Of a stretch of 64,000 nt of DNA, positions 1 to 8,628 are shown one piece after another (position 1 is the first letter of the stretch; every line of letters starts with the position of its first letter). Under the pieces are notes generated by a model. That model searched no databases. It saw only the letters and a list, made by a program, of their open reading frames with translations, and was not told the DNA's origin. This DNA is from Branchinecta lynchi (Eukaryota; Arthropoda; Branchiopoda; Anostraca; Branchinectidae), in assembly GCA_023053575.1 (NCBI GenBank), contig JAKZAP010000013.1, forward strand, positions 5,838,001-5,902,000, written 5' to 3'. A program made the position numbers and the translations under genes.

Positions 1-176
1 AAAATAAATTCGAAGGGATGAGATTGCTTTCGGCTTCGATGAACCACACAGAAAGATTCCTGTAAAGGAATATGTAAAATAGTTAGCATTTATTTGGGTT
101 TTGTTTGTGTTAATTTTTTTTCCATGGCCTCTGTGCTTTTAGTGGAATAAATCTTATCTTATCTATCTTATCTTAC
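1..176 (+). repeat. LINE-type 3' tail (putative)
   Basis: A T-rich stretch around CCATGGCCTCTGTGC is followed by AATAAA at 146-151 and a TCTTA/TCTA microsatellite to about 176. A polyadenylation signal followed by a short tandem tail is typical of decayed non-LTR retrotransposon 3' ends. A similar phrase (CAATGGCCTCATGGC) recurs near 21515. The upstream boundary is not visible. Confidence 0.4.
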
Positions 177-189
177 CAAGTCCAGTCTG

Positions 190-620
190 GAAATAATTCA
201 AGTCGTAAACGATCGTTTTTTCCAGTTGTATTATGGGACATTTTTCCAATCGTAAACAATTGGAAAAGGTCGTAAACAATTTTGTTTTGCGATTGTAGAC
301 AGTCATTTACGATTGTAAAAGTTGTTTCCGATTGTTTCCAATCATTCGCAATTGTAAACAGCTGTTAACGATCGTGTTTTTACGATTGTTTCCAATCGTA
401 TTTTTACGATCAAAACTAGTTGTTTCAAATCGTATGTTTACAACAAAAACCAGTTGTTTCCAATCATATTTTTACGATCGGAAACAGTTCTTTCCTATTG
501 AAAACAGTTGTTTACGATCGTATTTTACGATTGAAACCGATTGTTTCCAATCGCTCTCTTACGATTGAAAAAAACTGTTTCCAATCGTATTTTTACGACC
601 GGAATTTCCGACAGCAGATT
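190..620. repeat. Degenerate array of CGATTG/CAATCG words
   Basis: Dozens of words such as CAATCGTA, ACGATTG and AACAGTTGTTTCC occur in both orientations at roughly 20-30 bp spacing. ORFs across it are low-complexity byproducts. It is probably the same sequence family as the ordered 266-bp tandem units at 1421-2150. Between 621 and about 1004 I see nothing further except unique-looking AT-rich sequence. Confidence 0.65.
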
Positions 621-1004
621 CTTATTCAACACACCCTCCACCCCCCACCCATATGCCCTAAACTAAAGCTTTTCGATAAGTGGAAGAATTTCGACTTCTC
701 TCCAACTTCAAGTAATGCTTCATTTTCTGTGATTCAATTCAGTAAACGATATTAAAGAGCAATATTTGCGTTGTGGTATATAGAGGGAAATATTTTCTTC
801 AAAGTTATCGATTAAACGGCAGCACTCTAATTTTTTTTCATCAGAAGACGCTTTAGCCGTATAGGGGAGGGGGGCTTCAACTACGAAAACTGCTTTTGAA
901 ATATTTTGCGCTTCACAGAACATCGAAAATAGCAAAACACGGATGACAGCTCTCAACCTCAAGCATTTCCTCGTCTCAACAGTTCTTAAACGACGCTTGA
1001 AACA

Positions 1005-2155
1005 AACAATCGTAAGCAGTTGTAAAAATTACGATTGGGTTGTTTCCAATCGTTTATGATTGGGATTTTGAATTCACCATTTCACAGAGCAAAATATCAC
1101 TAGGGAGTAGCGCCAAGACTTGACAAAATTGGAACACATTCTAATAGCAGGGATGGTAGCACCCCTAGCGATTGAGAACACCCCTACTCAAACTCGATAA
1201 CTTCATATTGTAACATTGCAAAAAAAAAACGATACAGCCTCAATTGTTTTCATGCTGTGTGTAGACCGCACCTTTGCTCTACTAGAAATTTTAAACCCGC
1301 GAGTTTGTCTCGCTTTAAATGCCACAAGCGTAGTGAGTGGCTCTAAGAGTATGGGCCGTTTGCAAAGTACAGAAAATATAGATGTTGGCGCTACCCGTTA
1401 GTGTTATTTTGCTCAGACCGTTTCAGTTAAACTATTTTGATCGTTTACAACTCACAAAAATTCAACTTATCTACTATCATTGCTAAAAATCAGGTCTTGT
1501 TACAGGACTTGAAAACCAAACCAACTTTTTCCGATCGAGAACAACTGAAAATGATTGAAAACAACTGAACACGGTCGTGAACAGTTGTTTAATAACACTT
1601 GAAAAAAAACAATCGTAAACAGTTGTAAAACTACGATTGGAAACAGTTGTTTCCAATCGTTTATGATTCGGATTTCAGATTCACCGTTTCAGCTGAACTC
1701 GAGGATAAACTATTTTGATCGTTTACAACTCAACAAAATTCAACTTTCCTACTACCGTTGTTAAAAATCAGGTCCTGTTTCAGGACCTGAAAACCAAGCC
1801 AACTTTTTCCGACTGAAACGATCGAAAACAACTGAAAACGATGGTAAACAGTTGTTTAATGACACTTAAAAAAAACAATCATAAACAGTTGTAAAATTAC
1901 GATTGGAAACAGTTGTTTCCAATCGTTTATGATTGGAATTTCAGATTCACCGTTTCAGTTAAACTATTTTCATCGTTTAGAATAGAAAAAATCAACTCCC
2001 CTATTACCGCTGTTAAAACTCAGGTCTGTATTTCACGACTTGAAAACAAAACCAACTGTTTTCGATCGATAACAATTGAAAACGATTGGAAACAATTGAA
2101 AACGATCGTTTTAAATATATTACGATGGGAAACAACTGTTTTCAATCGTTAACAA
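1005..2155. repeat. Tandem repeat, 266-bp period, about three units plus a partial
   Basis: The phrase TTTCAG at the head of the unit recurs at 1421, 1687 and 1953, exactly 266 bp apart. Each unit carries CAGGTC(T/C)TGT, GGACYTGAAAACCAA and a near-perfect palindrome, ACGATTGGAAAC/GTTTCCAATCGT, at 1633-1660 and 1899-1926. A partial unit at about 1005-1084 is separated from the rest by an inserted inverted-repeat element (1085-1416). No coding signal is seen. Confidence 0.8.
1085..1416. mobile_element. Mutator-like MITE, 332 bp, 9-bp target duplication
   Basis: Terminal inverted repeats of about 32 bp begin CAGAGCAAAATATCACTA on the left and CTGAGCAAAATAACACTA on the opposite strand at the right. 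Both continue to GTAGCGCCAA. The flanks are ACCATTTCA (1076-1084) and ACCGTTTCA (1417-1425), a 9-bp duplication with one mismatch. The neighbouring 266-bp units read ATTCACCGTTTCAG without interruption and act as the empty site. Nine-bp duplications are typical of Mutator-like elements. No transposase is present. A related terminus lies at 36003. Confidence 0.72.
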
Positions 2156-2160
2156 CTGTT

Positions 2161-2240
2161 TCCAGTTGTTAAAAATTGTTTCCAGTTGTTACAAATTGTT
2201 TCCAGTTGTTAACAATTGTTTCCAGTTGTTAACAATTGTT
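2161..2240. repeat. 20-bp tandem repeat, four copies
   Basis: Four consecutive 20-bp units of the form TCCAGTTGTTAACAATTGTT start at 2161, 2181, 2201 and 2221 with one to three differences. They close the CGATTG-rich block. Confidence 0.9.
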
Positions 2241-2299
2241 TACGACTTAATCATTTCCATACATAACTCGCTACAAGCTACGAAAGAGACCCTAAAGGT

Positions 2300-2630
2300 A
2301 AGATCGTGCTATTTTAAACATGCGAAGCACCTGCTCCATTTTTCAAAATTATGCCATAACCATATGCAAACGGAGAAATTCCAAACTCAAGATACACGCT
2401 TTACCCTTTTGGAAATATCCTCGTAACTATAAAACAGTTCTTGCACCCAACCAGCGTAGAGTAGCCTGCGACGTTCTCCACTGTTTCGAGGCCGAAGATT
2501 GAAAATTAAAAATTTGTGGTTTTACGTGTTTGTTTCTTTTCTTCTTCAATTACTCCCTTCAATTACTTCTTCTTCAATTACTCCGCTTTTAAGAGTGGCG
2601 GGTTATACATGGATTACTTACTTACTTACG
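2300..2630 (+). mobile_element. LINE 3' end with (ACTT)n tail
   Basis: The segment from GCGAAGCACCTGCTCCA to the tail aligns by eye with 32515-32870, including CCGAAGATTGAAAATTAA and GGCGGGT. Both end in GGATTACTTACTTACTT-like microsatellites. Two copies ending in the same tetranucleotide tail indicate a non-LTR retrotransposon 3' region, 5'-truncated. Confidence 0.6.
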
Positions 2631-2976
2631 GCTGATCACCACTTGGTACAAGAATACGGAACACTACAGAATATAGACAGACCAGGATAAGACCGGTGTT
2701 TGCGATGACAGTCTGAGGATTGGCAAGGGCAAGGTAAGCTCGCTGAAGTGTTGAAAGTCGAATCCTTTCCATTTTACTGACATTGTTGTATTTGTTTTCA
2801 CATTTCAGGTCAAATTCAGTGTTACTTTCTTCAAAAACATGCGATAGGCAAAGCCAATTATTCCTATTTCTGGTGTCGTAAACATAACAGTGAGAATTTT
2901 TTAACATTCGATATTTATTAACCAGCGTCCCTCTTTCTTCGGATTGAACTGTTGCTCCGCACCCCCCCCCCCCCAC
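2626..2976 (-). pseudogene. Possible reverse-transcriptase C-terminal fragment
   Basis: A 116-codon open frame ends in KMERIRLSTLQRAYLALANP and then LILVCLYSVVFRI. The spacing resembles the LINE region after the YADD box, where an Arg/Ala-rich helix is followed by a hydrophobic L-Y-x-x-V strand. It has no start of its own, and a C run interrupts its 5' side at 2961-2974. The assignment rests on pattern only, and chance is possible. Confidence 0.3.
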
Positions 2977-2979
2977 ACC

Positions 2980-3560
2980 ATCACTTATTATGCTTTATTC
3001 TATTCTAACAAAGCTAAGCTTTCTTCTGACTTTTATTCCCTGGAATATCTAAACCTGAAGTAAACGAAGCAATGAATAAAGTGGATGTTTTCTAAAAGCT
3101 TCTCCTGAAGGCACCGCACATACAAGATGAAAAGAATACGTGGCAAATGAGGCAAATGGTCAACACTCCTCGGCAAACTGAGTTCCGACTCCTTTGAATA
3201 CAGTACGACATCTAATCCAATACGCTTCTCAACGCCCTAGCCTAATAAGTAAGAGACGGTCCTCTGGCTTCGCAGACATCTAATCTAATTACTACCCTAA
3301 GGCTGCGGACGGAATAATAGTTTTTTTTCGGCCGGATTTTCTTCCCCTTCAGTCATTTAAATAATTTTCGTTTTAATTGACAAATGACACTACCCGCATA
3401 CTAGTAAAGCCCCCACAACCAAAACATAATTTTCACTCTAAAGGCCGTGGCAGCATTTCGTTCAAGTTAAGCTATGCAGTGCAATAGCCAAGTGATCCAC
3501 GACACCAAAAATAAAATTGGCATCATCATAAGTCCTAAGAATGATAACGCGATTCTATAC
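2980..3560. other. Intergenic/intronic sequence, nothing recognised
   Basis: I see no exon, inverted repeat or tail. A poly-C run ends at about 2974. Confidence 0.5.
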
Positions 3561-3565
3561 TGTAA

Positions 3566-3935
3566 AAAGGTTGATAATATTTAACATTAGGCCACGCATC
3601 CATGCGTTTAAATGTCATCAATAATGAGCAGAAAATCTTTGCTATGTCTGAAAACAATTAAAACAAGGATATGCATCCTATGTCATCAAACTTTCGACAG
3701 TGCATATTAAAAGTTCTGCATTCTTCGCAATAACCTTTTCTCTCCCTATTTGATAACATTTAACATTAGGTCGTGCATCCTTGCCTTATATCTCACCAAA
3801 GATGAGCAGATAATCTGTTATATGACCGTTAGTGTTTATATTTTCGAGAAACGGAAGTTTAAAAACCATTAACAAAAGGATAAGTGCAAATTCAAAGTTC
3901 TGCCTCCTTCGATAACTCTTTCCCTTCAGATTCAG
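3566..3935. repeat. Direct duplication of about 185 bp
   Basis: GATAATATTTAACATTAGG...GAGCAGA...AAAGTTCTGC...CTTCG occurs at about 3566-3745 and again, more diverged, at about 3750-3930 (TTTAACATTAGGTCGTGCATCC). A third echo (AAGTTCTGCATCCTTCGCAA) lies at 5164. Confidence 0.65.
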
Positions 3936-3977
3936 ATTTTCAGATTCTTGTCGGAGGAAACCAATCCTCGAGTTTAA

Positions 3978-5134
3978 GAACCTGTCGTCCCTATAATACC
4001 AACGCGACCTACTTCCGTAATCGATCCATCCACCTAAACTAACCTAGCCTAACCTAACTCGAACTTCATACAGTTCATTCTAACCCCCCTAACGAAACCT
4101 CACTAACTTTTTCACTTGTCGTATTTTGCCACCTTCGATGCATGGCATGCTAACAACGGTTCTTTGCGATAAGTTTATTCATAAGAAAAAAATGTTTCGT
4201 AAATTTGTTCCATGTTTTCGTAGAAGTCAACTCGCCAGAAAAACAAGACCTAAGGTTTCGATGGGATCCCAAAAATATAGTATTTGGTCCAGACAACTGG
4301 GTCTTGTCTTCGCCAGATCAAGTATTCGCCAGGCTAATCATCTGAGAAAACCAAGTTCGGATTATACCTCTATCAGCCATATCTATTTTGATGATACTGA
4401 CCAAAACTTCCTGCTTTACTTCTACCAAATTTCCGGTTTCGGCCGAATACCGAGCGAACTACTTGTCCAGCAAGAAAAGAAAACTCAGAAATGAATTCAG
4501 TGTATCTCCTAAAGGACATCTAATCGACTTCAAATAAAACTTTAACTTACAAACAAATTTCCGGTTTCAACCGGATTCCGGACGAATTATATTTCCCGGT
4601 GAAGAATGATTGTCATATACAGACTCAGTGACTCCTTAGCCCTAAATCTGTCATGTAATCAACTTAAATAAAACTTTTGCTTTTAACCAACTTTCCGGTT
4701 TTTGCCGGATTCCGGGCGTACTACTTGTCGGACGAGAAAATGCTTTTCACCATCGAGCTCACATGCCTTCTTACCCCATAATGAACTATCACATTAGCTG
4801 TTTAAAAATATTTTGTTTGTCCCTTGATTTGAACCCCCACCCCTAAATGTAGGGCTACAGAGCCCATCTACGAACTTGACCTGACACTTGACCCAGAGAA
4901 TCTACAAACCAAGTTTCATCAAAATATCTCATTCCCTTCGAGAATTATCGTGCTGACAGACGGACGGACGGACAACTTTTGCGATGTCATAGGTATCCCT
5001 CCACTTGCGTTTTGAGATCCCAAAAAGGGCTTAACACAGGCAAAGCCGTGGGTAATTGTTGAAAGTACAACCTAGTTTTAAAGTATTAATACCTATTTGA
5101 AAATACGAAAATGGCAAATAGTGCGAGGGGTCCT
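3978..5134. mobile_element. piggyBac-type MITE (TTAA-flanked), split by a nested repeat
   Basis: Flanked by TTAA at 3974-3977 and 5135-5138. The left part (3978 to about 4239) matches 7899-8150 and 9330-9570 (CCTGTC, ACGCGACCTACTTCC, TTCATTCTAACCCC). The right part (about 5028-5134) matches their ends (AAAGCCGTGGGTAATTG, GTGCGAGGGGTCCT). The 790 bp between are an inserted BamPal repeat. No transposase. Confidence 0.7.
4240..5027 (+). repeat. BamPal repeat copy nested in a TTAA MITE
   Basis: The left cap CAAGACCTAAGGTTTCGATG-GGATCC opens the copy. Several CCGGTTTNGGCCGGATTCCG monomers follow, then CCAAGTTTCATC, a GACGGACGGACGG run, and the right cap TTTTGAGATCCCAAAAA. Absence of this block at the matching point of the two intact MITE copies shows it entered as a unit. 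Confidence 0.75.
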
Positions 5135-5138
5135 TTAA

Positions 5139-5895
5139 CCTTGATCGAACATCTGACAGTCTTAAGTTCTGCATCCTTCGCAATAACCCTTTCTTCCTAA
5201 CTATCGGCGCAAACCAAACTCCAGTTCATTGTGTGTCGGCGGAAGTATCAATCTTACGAGGTCTACGCTCTGGTGTTAGAACTTCTTTAAGAAGAAATGA
5301 TTTTCCCGATACTGACTGATGCGTTTTGGGACCGAAACGAATTTTAAAATAGCCAATTAAAGATAGGGGGAGTTAGTGATAAAAAGGGGCGTCAGGATAG
5401 CAATTGCTTTCAACAAGGAGAGTTGGCAAAGAGATGATTCGAAAAAATCGATTTCCCCCCTCCGAAAATGCCATACGCTGCTGTAACAAATCATATGAAA
5501 TGGCTTGTCGGAGAGTAGTTCTCTGGAAACAATTTTTCTAAGCGAACGACTTTCCATAAAGGAACCTGGAGGCCGATTTTCTGGAAATCCACGCTGGTTC
5601 GTAGCAAATGCAGGCACGTATAGCAGAGAGGAAGTGGGGACAATGAAGTCAGCAGCGTAAAACTTCCGGAAAAGCTCCAACCGGATAAACTGCTCGGTCA
5701 TCAGCAGGGGATGCAATGCTGGCGCAGGTACGGGTAGGACAAATTTACGGTAGGAAACGCTTCGATTATCGACACGCGGTTAGTAACGTGAAAGCTCCGA
5801 TACAGGATTTATGGGATTCAATACTAAATGTTAACTTTTCTTTGAAAATTTTCTTTTACTTTTTCCATGACGTAAAACAATCGAAAACACCAAAT
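5139..5895. other. No supported feature
   Basis: A minus-strand open frame of 119 codons (5716-5357) has no family resemblance I can name. It lacks splice or start support, so I do not call it a gene. Confidence 0.4.
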
Positions 5896-7800
5896 TAACG
5901 AGAGCTGAAAGCTCACATGGCAGTTGTAAGAAGAGTTAGCATGTGTGTCAGATACCGTTTGCCGTTGTCAAGGCTGCATCTTTCTCCCGATACTCATTTC
6001 ATCAGAAAATCGACTAGATCTACTAAATTTGAAATGGTTATTCCACTCACTGATAACTGTTTCTCCCACAACGATGATCAGATCGGGGGAGGGACTATTT
6101 TTAAGGCAATCTGATAAGAGTCCCTAACATGCCTGCCAAGTTTCATGGTCATAGCAGTTTTTCCATCCATAGCACAGCGTGCCAAGTTTCATGGTCATAG
6201 CACATTTGGAAGTACCCCAGCTCGTGATGACCAGAATTGTGGAAAACCCTCCCGAAATCCCCTAACTGTGACACGATCCGGTACTATTTTGTCAGTATTG
6301 TCTCTACGGCTTATGCTTGTTCTTTCCTCTCAGTCCCATCCCGATCTCTCGACTCTAAGCGTTTCACGAGATTTCTTGCCACCCCCCCCCCCCCCCCCCA
6401 GTTACCGGATTCGCTCCGGACTTGAAATTGATCATCTGAGACACTTGTTCTTGACACTTGTCAAGTTTCATTTACGTCCGATCACCCGTTTGAAAGTTGT
6501 GCATGTCGCTAGATTCTGGATTCCCCATCCCTCCACTCCCCCCAACAACACCGTATCTTGGGAAGGGACTATTTTCGAGTCGACCTGGGAGAGTACCTAA
6601 TATGTCTGACAAATTTCATGGTCCTAGTACATCTGGAAGTACCCTAACTCGTGATCACCGTGGAAATCCAGCAAACCCACTCCGACACCCTCCACTGCGA
6701 CACGATCCGGTCCTATTTTGTCAATAAAGTATCTAGGGTTAATGCTCGTTCTTCCCTTCAATTTCCACCCCGATCCCTCGACCCTAAGCGTTTCACAAGA
6801 TTTCCAGTTCCCCCCCCCCCCCTCTACCCTCCACCCCCAGTTATCGGATTCGGGCCAGATTTAAACTGAAAATCTGAAACACTTGTTCTTCACATGTCAA
6901 GTTTCACGCATGTCAGATTACCCGTTCCAAAGTTATGTATGTTTCTAGTTTCCGGATTCCCCATCCCTCCACCCCCACCCCCCCGACGGCTCGATTGGAG
7001 AAGTGATTATTTCCAAGTTAATCTGGTCGGTTCCCTCATATGCCTTTCAAGTTTTATTATCCTAGCTTATGTGGAAGCGTTTCAGGAGATTTCCGGTGCC
7101 CCCCCCCCCCCCACAGGTATCGAATCTGGTCCGGATTTTAAAGTGAATATTGGAAACACCTGTACTTGACACATGTCAAGTTTCATATCCGATTACCCTT
7201 TCCAAAGTTATGCATGTTAATAGTTTCCGGATTTCCCATCCCTCCACTCCCCCCACTACGATCGGATCTGGAAATTGATTATTTCCAAGTTAATCTGGTC
7301 GGTTCCCTGATACGCCTGCCAAGTTTCATTGTCCTAGCTTATGCGGAAGCGCTTCACGAGATCTGTTTAGTTTAAGTTTAGTTAGCATCAGAACTGTAGT
7401 TATTTTGCTCTGCCTAGCATTTAGCATTCGTTCTGACCACTTGGTCTTACTTTAATCTTTAAACCGTATCTGTCCCCGCATTCGGCTCAACATACAACGA
7501 AGCGTAGCAGTGTTGGTAGAGCGCTCGCCCTACACCACAGAGGTCGTTGGATCGATACCGCGTTTGGACATCGCTCCTTTGCTCCGCTTTTGCTTGCGTT
7601 GTTCCTAGTTTCCGGACTCCCGGATCCGGGGAAATGATTATTTGTAAGTTAATCTGGTCGGGTCCCTGATCTGCCTGCGAAGTTCCATCGTCCTAGCTTG
7701 TGTGGAAGTGCCCGAACTAGCAAAACCTAGACCGACCGACCGACGAACCGACGGACAGAAATTGCGATCGCTACTTGGCCGGAGGGCAAGTGCCATACAC
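5896..7800 (+). repeat. Gap-hairpin repeat cluster 1
   Basis: It begins with a small hairpin (GAGCTGAAAGCTC) and ends with a hairpin, ACTTGGCCGGAGGGCAAGTG. The body is built of degenerate units carrying TGCCAAGTTTCATNGTCCTAG, GTTTCACAAGATTTCCGG, C-rich gaps (TCCACTCCCCCCAC) and GATCCGATCACCCGTTCGAA. Just before the end is an ACCGACCGACCGACG run. The cluster is interrupted at about 7368-7606 by unrelated sequence with a tRNA-like core. ORFs here are byproducts of the repeat. Confidence 0.7.
7368..7606 (+). repeat. Insertion with degenerate tRNA-like segment (SINE head?)
   Basis: Inside, at about 7500-7570, TTGGTAGAGCGCTCGCC looks like a tRNA A box, and GGATCGATACC about 30 bp later looks like a B box in a T arm, closest to tRNA-Ala. 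The anticodon stem and acceptor do not pair, so this is not a working tRNA. It interrupts the gap-hairpin body between TTCACGAGAT and TCCTAGTTTCCGG. Confidence 0.35.
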
Positions 7801-7898
7801 ACAATAAACCGGTTGCTGAGGCTGTAACAAAGGGTCTGAAGATTATTTAGAGGCGAAAGCATTTTCTGATGCTTTATATTATTATCATTGGTATTTAA

Positions 7899-8273
7899 GG
7901 ACATGTCTTATCTATAATGCTAACGCAACCTACTTACATACTCACTCCAGATATGTCTAATCCCGGAGACCTCAATTCCGTACGGTACATTCTAACCCCT
8001 CTACCAAAACAGGCTGATTTTCTCACTTGCCGTGTTTTGCTACCTTCGGTGTGTATCACGCTGTCGACGGTTGTCTGCGAAAAGTTTTTCCATCAGAAAA
8101 AACGATTCAGTAAATAATTGTTTCCCTGTCTTTCACTACAAGTCGACGGTTCTTGGAAAAGGCTTAAAACAGCCAAAACCGTGGGTTATTTGTTGAAAGC
8201 TCAGCCTAGTTTTAAACTATTCAAATATTTTAAAATACTCTAAGTTTGAAGAGTAAATAGTGCGAGGGGTCCT
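7899..8273. mobile_element. piggyBac-type MITE copy, TTAA-flanked
   Basis: TTAA at 7895-7898 and 8274-8277 flank a 375-bp block ending GTGCGAGGGGTCCT. It is the same family as 9330-9700 and the split copy at 3978-5134, with long stretches of identity such as CTGATTTTCTNACTTGCCGT. It lies about 230 bp downstream, in gene direction, of the HEIGH exon. Confidence 0.75.
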
Positions 8274-8499
8274 TTAAGATTTCCTTGTGGAGACGTCGCC
8301 ATTGTTTTAGTTCAATCTAAAACAGGAAAAAATGGGAAAAAGAAGTTACGCCGAATTTAAAAAAAAAACTTCCTTGTAAAAAATCTCGATTGCGGATTAC
8401 AAGCGCCCGGAAGTGGACATACGACATCTCCGTCCCAGATTGAAGATTATCATCCAACGAAATCCCCATCATCCCCAGATCAGCTTAGAGAGTACTTAC

Positions 8500-8628
8500 A
8501 GGGGATCCGAAATTGTGTCCAATTTCATGAGCCAGCGTAACATGGGATACTGCAGGTGGGACGTGTTTTCCGTAGTTCAACAACGTTATTATCCCCGTGT
8601 TCAACGACTTCAGGCTCCCACGGTAATG
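8500..8628 (-). CDS. kuz: ADAM10/kuz exon with zinc-binding HExxH motif
   Basis: 129 bp, 43 codons, phase 0 at both ends. Acceptor TTTCCCTTGTAG precedes 8628, and donor CCT|GTAAGT follows 8500. It encodes [20 protein letters not shown] and then [24 protein letters not shown] supplies the first two zinc-ligand histidines and the catalytic Glu of the HExxHxxGxxH signature. The exon stops just before the third His, expected as the first codon of the next exon. No continuation was found between 8499 and position 1, so the following exons probably lie outside the window. Confidence 0.96.

Noticed and set aside
4031..4060. AACCTAACC-like words, possible TTAGG telomere repeat
   Set aside because: Only a few degenerate copies inside a MITE (and again near 59300); too short to be telomeric.
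5357..5716. 119-codon minus-strand open frame starting MHPLLMTEQF
   Set aside because: No family resemblance, no splice or promoter context and no conserved motif; its length is possible by chance in this composition.
6145..6600. 151-codon Pro/Ser-rich plus frame
   Set aside because: Lies wholly inside gap-hairpin cluster 1; the proline runs are translations of its C-rich gaps.
1..8499. Disintegrin and Cys-rich exons of ADAM10 within the left end
   Set aside because: Looked for His-Asp, NYIMYA-like and clustered-Cys coding on the minus strand and found none; they probably lie off the window.
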